NCBI GenBank assembly: GCA_030066195.1
Contig: JASJCB010000088.1
Coordinates: 1-43,317, forward strand
Origin: Acidobacteriota bacterium
GTDB lineage: Bacteria; Acidobacteriota; Holophagae; Acanthopleuribacterales; Acanthopleuribacteraceae
Direction: 5' to 3'
Length of the DNA stretch: 43,317 bases
Positions 8,701 to 23,700 of this stretch are shown one piece after another; the stretch's first letter is position 1; the number at the start of each line of letters is the position of its first letter. The notes under the pieces were generated by a model that saw only the letters and a list, made by a program, of their open reading frames with translations, did not search any database and was not told where the DNA came from. The position numbers and the translations under genes were made by a program.

Positions 8701-11700
8701 CCGTGACCGTAATGTCGGCGGTCATAGGGTTGACAGCCGGGTTGACCGGAGCGGTCAAGGAGAATTCGAAGGTTCCGGCGACGGTTTCCGTACCGGCCGT
8801 CGTCTGACCGTTGAACACAACCTCGGCGCTGCCGAAACCGACATTGTCGGAAGCAGTGACGGTCAGGGTGAAAGCGCTGCCCGCTTCCGGCGATATCGGG
8901 TCGGTCGTTTTGGTCAGGATGGTGGGATTGGTAACATCCAGGGTCGTTTGAACAATCGTTTGCGTCGGACCCATGTTGCCGGCGAGGTCAACGGGCGTCA
9001 CGGCAATGGTGTAGCCGGTGTACTCGGCCAGGCCGGCCACCAGGTAGTTGTTGGTGCCCGCGGGAACATCGGCCTCGAAGACGCTGTTCACGCGAACCTC
9101 GAAGTGCGAGAGATCGCCGTCGGCAGGCGGGGTCCAGGACACGGCCAGGGAATGTTGACCGGCATTATGAGCGGGCGCGGCCGACAGATTGGTTACCGCC
9201 TGGGGTGCATTGAAGTCAATGGCCCCGTCGATGAGGTTTTCGCCGGAACGGTTGAGCGTATAGATCTGACGAATTTGCGTTGTGGTCAAGGCGCTGTCCC
9301 AAACCATGGTTTCATCGAGCGTCGAGTGAAGTGATGACACATCGAGGTCGCTGATGCCGATCAGGAATCGGGGCGAGGCCGCCGCCGGGAGTTCGTTGAA
9401 ACTGAAGGCCTTTTCGTTATGGAGCTTGCCGTTTCGATAGATCCGGGCCGTTCCGTTTTCGAATACCGCGGCGATATGATGCCAGCGCAGTTTAGGCGAG
9501 GGGGGATCCACGCGGCTCAGCTCGGGGGTGGTCGGTTGACCGGCCTCGAAGCGGAACTGCGTCTTCCCCTTGATCGCGATACTGTAGGTTTGCGTGGAAG
9601 CGTCGCCGAAGTAGATCGCCGTAGAATCGCTCAAGTAGGAAAAGGGGTTGATCCAGGTTGAAATGGTCAAGGTTTGCCGGCTATCCAACCCATCGGGCGT
9701 TTCCGCTGCAAGGTATTGGGTGGTAATATCCATGCCGTCGCCCACCAGCCCGGCGGTTGTATTGGGGAAGCCGGTTATGGACAGATCGTTCCGCCCCATT
9801 CGGTCCTTGAGGACAGAGCCGATCTTGTCCGTATTGTCGAAGGTCCAGTAGGAAACGGGATTGGGGAAATCACCCGGCGCCGTCGGCGGCGTGGCCAGGT
9901 ACAGCCGGTTCCCGTAACTTTCATTACCGTTGTTGTCCAGGGCGCTGATCACGATCTCGTAGTTGGTGTTCGCGGTCAGATTATTCAGCAGGGCGCCGCC
10001 GGCGGCAGGTCCCGGCGTCTGGGTCGGTACGCCGTTGACGGTGACCCGGTAACCGGTCAGATCGACTTGAGTATTCGCCGACCCGGTCCAAACCAGATCC
10101 AACGATGTTGCGGTTGCGGCGACGGAGACATCGGTCACGTCTTCAGGCGGGCGCATGTCAAGCGGAGCGCCGGAAGCACTGTCATACAGACGCCGGATAT
10201 AGGGACCCGTCAAGGCGCTGTCGAAGATCATCACATCGTCCAGGATACCCTCATAATATCCGTTAGCACCGGCATGATGGTGCCCGAATGACAGGCGCAT
10301 CGTTTGCGCAACGCCCGACAAGCGGGCATCATCGGGCAGATCGGTGACGGTCCAGTCCGTTTCGTTGTCGAGGAGGCCGTTGACGTAAATTTCAGCGTGT
10401 CCGTCTTTAAAGGTTGCGACCACGTGGTACCAGGTATCGACCGCCAGAATACCGGATTCAACGGTTTGTCGGTCTACGCCGCGGTTGGTGCGGAAGGCGA
10501 CACGGTTATCGCCGGTGGTTACCAGGGCGTATTTCTCCACGGGTGAGTCAGCGTAGGCCGAGCCGTAGGTAATAATGCCGCCGTCCTCATTGAAGGCGTC
10601 TATGTAAACCCAAGCGGACAAGGTCAATTGGTTATCCAGTTCCAAGTTCGGGCTCAGGTCGTCTACAAAGGCGACATCATCGATTCCGTCGGTCCTGTAG
10701 CCGATACGCCCACCGGCGAAAGAATTGCCGTTGTAGGATACAACGTGGTTGCCGCCGACCAGGTCGGAGGCCAGGTTGGCGACTTCCAGATCGGGAACCT
10801 TATCATCGAAGGTCCAATAGGAAACGGGCTTGGGCATGTCGGCCGATTCGATGGGCAGCGCGGTTAAGGTCGCGGACTGAACCGTGCTTTGATTACCGGC
10901 ATAATCCGTTACGGTCCAAGAGAGCGAATAATCGCCGGCCGCCGAGGGCATGGCGAAGCTGAAACTCTTTTGGGTTGCCTGTTCATCGGCAGCGATTTGG
11001 AGGGATTGGGTTTCCCCGTTGAAGGTAACCTCAAGAGCGGATACCAGGCGGTTGTCGGAGGTGGTGAATTCGGCGGTGAATTGGCTGTAAATCGGCATTT
11101 GGGCGCCGTCGGCCGGGTTTACCAAGGTTCCGACCGGGGCTTCGATATCCGGTGCGGCAATGGTTTGCGCCTGCATTTCATCATCGCGGTTTCCGCTGTA
11201 ATCAAACGCGGTCACCGTGAGCGTATCGACGGTTTCCACGGCAACATCCGGTGCGGTCATCTGACCGGTGAAGGGACCTGAACCGGTAAGCGAGACGGAT
11301 TGACCGCCCAGCGATGCGGTTACCGTTGCGACGGCAGTATTGTCGGTTACGTCCACCGTGATGGTGAAGGGTCGATTGGGCTCCAACTTACCGATTTCGA
11401 TCAGCGGGGAAAGGGTTATCGTACCGATCACGGGATCGATACCGTCTATCAGGGTTCCGCCGCCCTGCAAGCCCTGGTGGTAGAGGATATTGATATGACG
11501 GGGATCCAGAGCCGTTGACCACAGCCCGATCTCGTCCAAGCCGCCTCGATAGAGGCCGCCGCCGTTGTCGGTATCGCTGCCCAGGCCGAGGCTGCCGTTG
11601 GTTTGAATTAAACTACCGCTCATGGCTTTTTCCGCCGCGGGATTGCCGTTGATGAAAAGGCGAGCGGTGGTTCCGTCGAAGGTGCCGCTGAGTAAGGTCC

Positions 11701-14700
11701 AGCGATCGCTCGGCAGGGCGACGGAAGCCGCCGGACCGTCGGGTCCGGGCGAGCCGTCCAGGTTGACCATGAATCGCGGTTTATCATCGACCAGGACAAG
11801 CGCATAGGCGTAATTGTCAAGCGTTGTGCCGTTTTTACCGACAACACGCAAGGCTTGCGAGTTCATCGCGGGCTCCGGTTTGACCCAGGCCTGAACGGTC
11901 AGCGAGGTGGTTGCGTCAAAGGCGAGATTATCTGCAACCGCTGCCGCGTGAGTGCCTGATCCGAAGACAAAGGCTTCTCCGGTTTTGCCGGTAGCAACGC
12001 TGATATCGCCGCTGTAGCTGCCGTGATGCCCGTTCATCAAATCGAAGAAACCCACGGCGTCCAAATTACGCTGGTTCAAGGGCCAGTAGGCGACGGGGTC
12101 GGTCAAGGTAGACAGGTCCGTCGGCAGGGTGGTCACGTCGATATCGGCAATGGAGGCCGTACCGGACGCATTGACCGAGCGTACCTCCAGCGCATAGGTG
12201 GTGTAGGCGGAGAGCCCGCCGATCACGGCGCCGGTCGTGTTGGTTGACGACACATAGACGCCGTCCTTGTAGATCTCGTAATGATCGAGATTGCCCAGGC
12301 TGTCAACCGAGGCGGTCCAGGTCAGGGAGATGGAGGCGGCATCGGCCTCCGCGATCAGGTCCGTGACGGGTTCCGGCGGGTTGAACAGTTGCGTATCGCC
12401 CGCCTGGCCGCGCTCGTACAAGTGACGCACCTGGGATACATTCAAGGCTTCATCCCAAACCATCACCTCGTCGATCACCCCGTGGAACCAGTTGGCGTTG
12501 CCCAAGGCGTAGCCGCCGATGTACAGAGGGCCCGAGGAAGAAGCCAGGGGCGCCGAGACAGCTGTCTGGGCGACAAGTTCACCGTCGATATAGAGCCTGG
12601 CCGTCGTACCGTCAAAGACGCCGGTCAGCATGGCCCAGGTGTCCACGGCCAGGGCGCCGCCGGCAGCCGGACCGTTGACCACTTCGCCCTGAGAAACGGT
12701 GAGGAACTTGACTTCATCATTGGCGGGGTTGTAGCGGAAACCGTAGCGAACATTGGGCGTGCCGTCGATTTCCGGGGCCTTGACGACCATTTCCGAAAAG
12801 ACCAGGTTGGAAGGTTTGATCCACGCTTGAACGGTCAGGGCGTTACCCGTGATATCCAGGCTCTTGTGGTTGGGAATTTCCACATGAGTGTTGTCGCCGA
12901 ATGCCAACGCCTGACCGGCTTTTCCGACAGCTTCTCGCACGGCCCCTTGATTGACGCCGGGATTGCGCCACATGCTGTCCTTCACTACGACCCCGTCCAT
13001 ATCCACATCGTCGAAGCTGTAATAGGAAACCGGCGCGGGCACATGCTGCAAGAAGGGAACGGCGGTCACCCCGATCGTGTAGACTGCTTGATAGGCGTTT
13101 CCAACCAGATCCGTTGCGGTCACTTTGAGATTGAAGGATTGATCGACGGTGATGTAGGGGGCCGTGAGGGTTACCGTATGGGCCGCATCGTTGACCGTAT
13201 AATCGATCGGATCTCCGATCACGCCGTTGAATTCGAACTGTAGCGACTGCATGCCCACGTTATCGGCAGCGCTGACAGTAATGTCGAAGTCTTCGAGACT
13301 GTTCACCTGGATCGGTTCGGCCGGCGAGATCAGGGTGACCACGGGTAGGCCGGTATCTTCCAGGGCAACCGGTACGGTCAGCGTGGACAAGGCGTTGCGA
13401 CCGCTGATGTCGTCCACGCTCACGTTCACGTCGACACTGGTTCCTGCCTGTAGGGTCGTGGGCGTAAAGCTGAAGCTGAAAGGCGCGGGCGCGGGCACAT
13501 TTTGCGACTGTTCCCCACCGAAGTCCGCAACAGCTTGACTCAAGCCGAAACCGTCCGAGGCTTCCACTCTGACCGTGATCGGCAGCCCGGGAACGGCCTC
13601 GCCGTTGTAAAGACCCGAGAGCACGGTGATGTTGTCGATCACCGGATCGACGCCGTCCAAGACCGGCACCTTGGTGGTGGCGCATCCCGTTCCCAAGCTG
13701 AAGCCTTCCAAGACGACTCGCAACGCCAGGGTGTCGCCGACGGCAATTACGGGATTGCCTTCGACCACCATGGTGCTCGGCGAGGCGGTATTGACCTGGT
13801 TGCTGATAACCCGGTAGCGATCGTTTTCATTGCCATTGATGATCAGGTAGTAGTCTCTTAGGTCGTTGGTAAAGGTGTTGGGAAAAGTCAGCACGGCCTG
13901 TCCGCCGTCGTTCTGGGAACTGAAACCGGCGGGTACGAGGTAATCCGTAAAGCCCGGGATATCAGTGACTCCGGTGACCGGATTACCCTGATTGTCGATG
14001 ATCAGGTTCCCGTAGGCTGCGGACTTGTCCTTCAGGAACACGGTGCCGGGACTTTTCGAACCGGTTGCGCCCGTGATCAGATTCGCGGCGTCGCGGTTAC
14101 CGTAGTACACGGCTACACGACCGCCGCCCGCGACGAGGTTAGCATCCATTCCGGCGCGCGCCGTGATATTGCCGGACAGTGTATCGGCGTCCAGGTAAAT
14201 GGAACCGGCGCTGCCGAAAGAGCCGTCGGCAAGATAACTGCCGCCTGAAATGCTTTGAGCCGTTACATGAGCGCGACCGCCCGCATTGGCTCCGATCCCG
14301 ACGGTAAAAGGATGGAATAAAGAGCCGAAGGTATCATTGGTTAACGAGCTGCTGCCCATGCCTCCATGGTTGTTATTGGGTTCGCTCGCGGTGTCGTAGC
14401 GCTTTCTGGAAACATCGATACCGCTGTTTGCATCCGCAACAAGGTTTCGTAGGGTTAGATCCAGGCCCGGCTCATAGAGCTCGGTAATGAAGTGGTTGGC
14501 GGACCAATGCGAATGAGTCAATTGCGCATTGACCAGGGTGACATCACGGAAGGTAGCGGGTTTGTCCAGGAACAGGGTTCCATTGGTTACCTGTACATCC
14601 GTGTTCGCCAGGTCCCCTTCATCCAGGGTAAGACGGAAGGACTCATCCTGGAATATCAGCGGATTGCTCAGGCCCTCGATCTTGCGGGCCCAAACGCTGC

Positions 14701-17700
14701 TAAGCAGGGTTTTGTCCCGCTCGATGACGGGTGTTGCAAGAATACCTGCGAAGTGGAACTGCCCGCCGTTTTTCAAGGAGAGTTTGTCCAGGCGCAACAC
14801 GAATTCCAAGCGGGTATTTTGCGGAATCACCGCGGGCAGGTCGCTGTCCACCGTGATGCTGTTGTAGGTATTGTCCAGAATACGGGCCTCATAGTCTGTA
14901 CCGGAAACATTCAGGCGCACATGGAGACCTGCCAGACCCGGGGGAATATCGGCCCAGGCCAAATCCTGAATCACTCTTGGGTCGGCATCGTTGTCGCCGA
15001 TCGCCAGGGTCAATTCGCCGGGGCCGGCGACACCTGAGAGACGGAAGCGCTTTTCGTATTCAGTGTGATCCGTCGCCAGGTCGGCGCGTTGATCGATGAT
15101 CAATTCACCGTGGGTTTGGGCGGCGCTCTTGAAAAACAGCGTGCCCCCGCCGGCTATTTCCCGCCAGTTGGTTTGGGGATAATTGGGATTCGTGCTGAAG
15201 GTTATGTTGTTGCGGAAGCTGTCGTCGCTGCCGTAATGCACGGCAATGCGGCCACCGCCGGCGTGGTTGGATCCGGAGAAACTGCCCGGTCGCGCCCGCA
15301 TGAAACCGGAACCGGTAATGACCGGCGCCTCGATCCAGATCGAACCGCCGCTGCCCATGCTGTAACCGTCGGCATGGATACCGCCGTCCAGGTTCAGTGA
15401 GCCCGCGGTGATTTTGACGGCGCCGCCGCCGTCTTTGTTACCGGGAAGCGAGGGATACATATAGGAACCCATGATCGGATTGGATGTACCGCCCGCGTCG
15501 ATCAGACCGTATCCGCCCAGGCCGCGTGCACCGGAGAACTCGCCGAACACGAGATCGACGCCGGGTCCCTTGTTCTGACCCGTGGTAAATATCTCGGAAC
15601 CGGTCGCCACATTCAGTAGACCGCTGATCGATGCAATCAAGGGGACAGAGGCGGTCGAGCCGTCGCGACCGGCCACCGTCCACAGTGCATTATTGGTCAG
15701 GTCTACGCTTTGCGCATTGAAGACCGCCCCGGTTCCGGCTGCTTCCAAGACGCCGCCGTCCACGGTCACGATCGTTGCCGTTACCGTGTCCTTATAGGTC
15801 AACTTCGAGTTGGTGTCCAAGACGACGGTACCCACCTGAAGTCCCGCCTCGTAGGTGACATGCGAATTGATCAGGGTCAGGCTGCTAAGGTTCTTGGGTT
15901 CAGTGAAAACCAGGGTTTTGTCGGTGTATTCGGGATCGGTGGAGTCGCCGATGGTTACGAGGTCCGCGCGACCGTCGCCGATGGGCGGTTCGCCCAGCTC
16001 GAATTTGTCGGTGCTGTAGAGGTAGGCATTACCCTTGACTTCCAAGCGATCCAGTTTGTGAACCCCGTAGTAGGCATCGCCCGCGTTGACGGCGGGGAAG
16101 CTATAGCCGCTCGCGGCGTACAGTTCCGTCTCACTGTTGCCGGCCAGCAGGATATCGGCCCCATTGATGCGAACGTACAAGCCTTCCAGGTTGTCCGGGA
16201 AGCCGGTGCCCTGCATGACCGTTGCACCTGCCGTGACGACGAATTCGGCAATTCGATCGCCCAGTGAGGGCAAGGGAGTTGAATAGTCCGGTGTCAACGT
16301 CCCGTTGTTGTCTACCACCAGGTTGCCCAGGGGCCAGGTTGTCGTGCGGTAGAAGACGGTGCCCGCACCGGCGGCGCCGAGGTTATCCGGCGAACCGTAG
16401 GCGCTGACCGAACCGGTATAGCCCGCAATATCGCTGACCAATACCGCCACGCGACCACCGCCGCCCGCGCGACCGGCAACGGGCGTTTGCGTGCCGCTTG
16501 CATCGATGCTGCCCGTACCCGTAAGAATGTTTCCTTCCAACAGGATCGAACCGCCGCTGCCGGTTTCCGGCGTAGCATCCACGGAGCCGTTCAAGGTAAG
16601 CTGATTGAAAGAAAGTCTGATGTGACCGCCGGCGTATCCCGCTTCTTCCTCGAGGAGGTCCCTGAGTTCCGAACCCTGCGAAACCGGTCTGTAGAAGGTA
16701 CCGTAGGTATCGTGTGCGGCATAATCCACATCGCCCATACCGCCGTGGCTAAGGCCGGTGGTCAGCAGGTCCGCCAATTCCCGGCCGTTGGTGCGGGCGC
16801 GTAGGACGCCCTCAATAGTCATTGCGCCGGTCGTTTCCAGGGTCATGCTGCCGTTGTAGCCGTCCATGGTCAGCACTTCGGCGCCCGCGGCCACGGTGAG
16901 GGCGGAGGCTTTCACCGTGCCTTGGTTCAGTACGTATATAGAACCGGTCGTATGATTCAGATTGTTGAAGATAACGGTTTCGGCCAATTCCAACGTGTAA
17001 CTGCCGTCCGTGGTCCAGTCACCCAGTTGTATGTTTCTCAGCAGACCTTTTTCAATGACCGTCAAGGGTACCGAGGTAAGGTCCAAAATGTCGTTCTCGG
17101 AACCCATGGCGCCTTTATGCAGGGTAATCGGGCTTCTGGGAACCTCTCCCGCCAGTCGGAGGAAAGCTTCATCGCCGACGACGATTTGATCTACCTCGAA
17201 TCCGATGTGCACCACATCGCCGTTAGTGAGGGTCCAATCCGCATTGGGAAGGGAACGGATTTTATCGGTAGTTTGGGAACCGATATCGTAAGTCAAGCCG
17301 TTGACGTAAAGCTTCATGCCCTTGAACCGTTCGAGCGGTAGATCGGCGGGGAAGTCCAGTTCGTCATATTCTTTGTTCTGGTCGATGATGTCGTCGTTGA
17401 ATACAGCGTCGGTGCCCACCACGATCGAGGGCAGACCTTGCAAGGCGGTGATGCCGTTGTGAGCGGAATCGGGATGCTTGGCGATGCGAATAACGTCATC
17501 GAATCCGTCCGGTTTTTGGGCGTCAGGCGTTCTCGAATAGATGGTGCCGGGGCCGCCCCAGAGACCGCCGTAGGCCGTGACCTGACCGGTATGATTGACC
17601 ATATCGGCTTCCAGGGCAATGCGGCCGCCCGCACCGCTGTACTGGTAGGTGATTGCGGCATTTTCTTCATAGCCGCGATCACCGGCCCGGTAGCCGTTCG

Positions 17701-20700
17701 CTCGAATGTTGCCCGGGCCTTTCAAGGAACCGGCTTTCAGCCAGATACTGCCGCCGGAGCCCTTGTAGTCGGCCGCAACCGAGGGTTGCTTCAGTGAGGC
17801 GCTGATATCGCCCATCAGCCAGATGGTGTTGTTACCCGCGTCAAATTCCAACGCGCCGCCGCCGCCGCTCGATCCGGCGGTGGTGGGCTGGAAGACGGAG
17901 CCGTAGAGCTTATCGATCGTTCCGCCGCCGCCGACGCCGCCGTGGTTGCCCACGTTTTCGCCTTCTACGCCGCCGGGCCAACCGGTGCTGTCGGCGCTGA
18001 CCAGCGTGCCGTAATCGATGAGGATATCGCCGGTTACGGTCAAGCGGGTCTCTGCCTGGTTGCCCAGTTCGTTATCGGTCGGCGTCTGGGTCATGACGGC
18101 GCCGTTTACAAGCGCCAGGCCGGTCAAGCTATGACTACCGTCGATGGTCAAGGTGGCGCCGTCCACAATGAGCGTCTTGTTGTCATAGCTGGAATCGTAG
18201 CTGTAAATGGTCAGGTCTTGGGTGATGATATCGCCGTCCATACCGTTCAGGGTTGCCGAATGGACCGCGACATTGCCGCCCAAATCGTAGACCCGCAGTG
18301 CCACGTTCAGTTGAGTGTTCTGTTGCTGAACGGGCGGCACGGTATAGGCCGTATCGATGACCGCCTGGGTGCCGAAAAGCGGTGCCGACGCGACCACTTG
18401 ATTTTCGATAACCAACTCGTAGCCCTGCAGGCCGTCGGGGTCCTCGGCCGAGGCAACGACCGGTATTTGCAGGCCGCTCGCCAAACCGATGGGAGCGGGC
18501 ATGCCGTCCAACGGCGCCGAAACTACCAGGTTAGGCGCACCGCTGGTTGTCACGGCTTGAATGACAAGGTTCAGGACGGTGGTGCTGGTGAAGCCCAATC
18601 CGTCCACCGCTTGGACGACATAAGTGACGGGGCTGTCTTCGTCCACGCCCGGGGCGGTCAGGTTGAATTCGAAAGGCGCCGCGGTATCGGCCTCGGTCAG
18701 GGCATTGCCGTTCAGATCCAGAATCTCCACACCGCTGACGCCGTTGTCGTCGGTTGCGGTCACCAGGATCTGGATGCTGCTGCCCTCTACAAAGCTTGCA
18801 CCTTCCAGCGGTTGCGTAACCGCCAGGGTGGGACCGACCGCATCATAACGGATTTCGAAACTACCCGTGTCTTGATGCGTGGCGCCCATCATGTCGGTCA
18901 CGGTATAGGTGTAATTGACCGTTCCCTCGACCAAACTCGCTTGCGCGGGAATACTGTGGCCGATACCGGCAGAAGCGGGGAAGTCCTGGTCCCAGGTCCA
19001 TGATTTGGAATCGACATAGGCACCGGACAAGACCAACTCGATTTGGGCAATACCCAAGTCATCACGCGTCCTATTGTAGATGTAGAAGCTGTTGTTGGGG
19101 TCCCAATAAGCCGGCTTGGTTACGGGATCGAAAGTGGGCGCCTGGTTGGGAACCAGACGCAGGATGCCCGCGTCTTGATTCTCCTGGTTGACCGAGAACA
19201 GTTCCTGGCGATAGAACTCCCCGGCAGCCTGGTTCAGCACCCGCAGGTCCAGGTAGTTGATGCCCTGGAAGGGAATGTCGGTGATCTGGAAACTGCCGTT
19301 GGCAGCGGTTTGGGCTTGGAAGGTCAGGTCCAGGTCCTTGTCATACATGACAACCGATTGGTCGGCAACGGGAATGCCGGCGCTGTCCTCGATAATGCCC
19401 GTGACGGTAGCGTTGGGGTGCAGGCTGATATCTTGGGTCACGGTCAGCCCGTCGGCCGGTCCGGTCAACTGAGCGAGACCGGTGTTCTGCGTCAGCGAGT
19501 CGGTAGCCAGCAGTTGCACCGCGTAGGTGTAGACATTGTCGATGCGGTAATTGCCGTCCACATCGGTGGTTACCGAGGCGGGCGGACGGAATTCGGGGAT
19601 CTGGGACATGAACATATCCCGATCGGTGTATTTCAACTGAACCGTCGCGTCGGCAATCGGAATACCGCTCTGGTCGACCACGCCGGTAATGCTGCCCCGT
19701 CCTACCAATTGAATGTCGATACCGGGTTTGATGTTCTCGTGCGCCAACAGTTCCGGCGGTTTGCGATAGCCCAATTGCAACCCGTTGCGCGCCAAAAGAT
19801 GATGATCGCCCAGCGGGGTAAAATCGAAGTTGTATTTACCGTTGCTGTCGGTAATCTCGCGCTCGCCGCCGATCCATACTTCCACTCCGGCCGCGGGTTG
19901 GTTGTCCAAACCGCGAACCGTGCCGATGTAACCGCCGAAGGCGCCCAACTGCAAGGGCTGAACCACGGTCAGGTAGGTATCGTCCACATCGATGGTCAAG
20001 CGACCGCCGCTGCTGCTGTCCTTGCCCTTGATTGCATGGAGGCCGCCGCTGACGTTCTCCAAGACGGCTCGGCCGGCCGCGTCGGTGAATACCCAGGAAC
20101 CTTGATCTAAGCGTGCTTCACCCGTCACCGGGCCGTTGTTTTGCAGATCCACCAACAACACGGTGCCGTTCTGCTGAGCGGTGAAGTTGAAGGTCTCGGT
20201 GGTCACCGAACCCGAGGTGTTGGCCATTTGGATTTTGATGGTATTCACGCCGCGAACGGTCCAAGCCGGCCAGTAGGGGTAAGTTGCGCTGACCGAGGTC
20301 GCGGTGGTGGCAAAGTCGGCGGAGATGTTATGCGTGTTCAACCAGACCCTGGTTTTGCTCGCGTCGATATCCGATTCCACACCGTCTTCGCCCACGGTGA
20401 AGCTCAGCGTGACGGGTCGTGAACTGATCACCAGGCCGTCCTGGTCGAAGGAGATCACGGGACCGCTGCCGTCCAGGTAGAAGGTGCCCATGTCGGTATC
20501 GCTGTTGAAGGGACCCAACTCGAAGACACGGTGCTTCAAGTGATGGTATAGGTGCAATTTGACGGGGACGCCGGTGGGCAACTCATCAACAATGAAGAAG
20601 CCGGATGCGTCGAAGCCGACCTCACGCTCGATGCCGTTGACTTCCATACCCACGCGGAAACCGAAGTCGTCATCGCCCAGGTAGATGGCGCGGCCATCCA

Positions 20701-23700
20701 GTGTGACCACGGGAACGGTTTGGAAGACATTGGCATTGGGACCGTCAACCAGCGTGTATTGCTCGGTGTGGGTCACCCAACCGCCGGCCAGGGTGGCTGA
20801 AACCGTCGCCGTGCCGGTTTCGAAACCGGAAACCTGGAAGCTGCCGTCCAGACCCAGGTAGGTGCTCTTGACCCGATCGTTCTGCAATACGCTCACCTGG
20901 CCGGAGGAGAAGTTCTTGCCGTTGGAAGAAATGAACGACCCGGTCAAGGTCAGGCTGCTGTGCAGGGATATCGGGAACAGTGACGGCGTGGAATCAGGCA
21001 TGACATAGGCGTCTGTGTACACCAGGTCCAAGGCGTCGTTATAGGCATGCACGCGGTAGTTGCCGGGGAAGACCCGCTGAATCGCAACGTAGCCGTCTAC
21101 ATTGGTCTTGCCGTAATAGATGCGGCGCCACTTGCTTTCCTTGTCGCGATGCCACAATTCCACGTGACCGTCCGGTACGGCGGTGATGCCGTCGATCCGG
21201 GTCAATTGCGCCGTGAATTCGAAGTCGGGTTGGAAGCTGAGGTCCTGCTGCGCCGAACCGCCGTCGGTGTCCAAGGTCACCGTGTGCGTGGCCAGGGCGT
21301 CGATATCGTACTTGCTGCTGTAAGCGCGCATGGTGTAGGTATCCAGCGGCAGGTTGATGAAGCGGTAACTACCGTCGGCGAAAATTCCGGAGGTAAAGGC
21401 AACGCCTTCACTGTTCTCCAGGCTTACCGTACCGCTGCGCACCACCGCGTTGTCGGCAAAGCGAATGACGCCGTTCAGGTTGGAGACACCGGCCAGTTGG
21501 AAGGTGAGGTTATCTTGAGGCACCAGGTCGCCGTAGCTGTCCTGAACGATGCTGACCACCTGGGTAATCGCTCGCGGTCCGTTGGGTTCCTTTGCATAGA
21601 AGATGGTATCGCCTTCCAAAACATTGCTGATATAGAAGGCGCCGACCTGGTCGGCCACCACTTCACGGGGAATGGGATCGTTATAACCCACTCGCGCGTA
21701 GGGGACCTCATTGCCCTGGCTGTCCACCACATATCCGCGCACATAGGTGTCGGCTCGGAAGACCAGGTCCTTCTCCAAGCGCACGCCGTGTTCGGTAAGC
21801 AGAATCTCCTCGGTTGCGGACTCGAACGTATCCTGGTTGATCGCCGTCATGGTTACGGTCTGGTTCAGCGGCACACGACCGATGAGGTACTGCCCGTAGG
21901 CATCCGAGTAAATGGAGTGGTGCTGTTCCAGGTTGCGCTCGAACCATTTGAACATGATTAAAACCGGGATGTCCGGCTTGTTGCCCAAGGTATCGGTCAC
22001 CTGGCCCGCGATGGAACCCCAGCCGTCGAAGGTCACCGTTCGGCTTACGGAAGCGCTTTCATCGGCCGGAATATTGATTCGGTCATTCAGCAGCGCCAGT
22101 GTGCGCGGGTCTTCGCTCTCCACGCCGTAGGAACCGGGCGGCACGTGGACGAAGCGGGCAACACCGTTTTCATCGGTGAAGGCGGTGTCGGCATAACGCG
22201 GGTTGATGATGGTGACCAGTACCCCGGCTTGCGGCGTCAGTTCCGGCGAGCGCACGGTCAGGTCCAGGGTGTGCGTGGGCGCGGTCTGCAAGTTGTGCTG
22301 ATAGGCCTGCCCGTTGGTCACCAGGGAAATATATTCGGTACCCACCGTGGGAATGTCCCAGCGGGATGCTGTCAGTTGATACTCGCCCAGATCCAGGTTG
22401 GTGAACTGGTACAAACCGGTCGGATCGGTTCCGGTCATCAAGACGTCTTTGCCGCGTATCAGCTTGACGGTTGCGCCGGGCAGGATGTCGCCGTTCTCAT
22501 CGGTCACATAGCCGCTGAGGTGGGCAATGGGGTCAAGCTTCAGGGTGACCGTGGGGTTGGGATTGTAGGGCGTGGTGCGTACATCGAGATGGGCTTTGCG
22601 GTTGGAAGCCGGGTCGCGGCCGAACAGGGTCCAGGTCCGGCCCATGGGCAACAGGTCGAAGAAGAACTCACCGGGTGTGGGTTCGTCGCCGGACAGCTTT
22701 TGCTCTTGTATTTTGTCGTGGTGCAGCAGTTGGATTTCGGCATTCACTATGGCCGCGTCCAAGTCGTCTACAAAGGTGCCGCTGATGCTGGACGGCGCTT
22801 CCAGGCGCACCGTCACCGAATAGTTGCCCCCGGTTGCCGGCAGGCTGTAAGCGCGCGTACCCACCAGGCCCAAGCTGTTGGCCTTGACGTTGAACGGACC
22901 GGCGGTAATGGGCTGCTGAATGGTGCGGATATCGGGCGTAATCTGCGCTTCGATCTCCGTCCAAATTACTTCGACCTGCTCGTTGCCTTCCTCGTCGTTG
23001 ATGAATTGTAAGCCGGGGTATTGGATCTTTACCGCGGCGTAATCCACCGGCGTACCGTCCGCGTGCACCACCTCTACATCCAAGGCGCCGGTGTTCTTCA
23101 GGATCATGTCGTGACGGTAGCGCAGGCTGTTGTGGATCTGAAGCCGATCCTCGACATACAGGTTGTTCGGCCGCAGCGGCGTGGTCTCGGTGGTGAAGGC
23201 GGTCAGGATCAGCGGCTTGGGCACATCGGCGTTGGTGAACGAATCAAAGGTGTAGAAGCCGTCCTCGTTCACCTCGGTCACCGCACGTACCCCGTTGATA
23301 AAGGCCTGTACCTTGGTGCCCGCCGGCGCGGGCGTCACGCCGTCCGTATCCAGAACCCGGCCGTATAAAGTGGCAAGGTCGCTTTGATCGAAGGAAACGG
23401 CGACTGTCCCGACGGGTTGGGAGATGTCGATGGTCTGGCGCTTGGTCATGCCCAACAATTCACTGTAGGCCCATACCTCGATTTCGGGACCATTGACATG
23501 CTGGAAGAAGGCCTGCCCGGCGGTGGTCCGCTTGCGATCGGTGGCCGTATAGGCAAGGCCCACCCGGTTGGGGAAGGCGTCGAATTGCTTGTAACGAACA
23601 TTGACCTCGGCTTCCACCAAGGTGCCCTGACTGTCTCTTACCTCCACAAGTAAACCCTGGGCGGGATTCTGGATGAGGTCGGCGTTGTTCGCCTGGTCCG

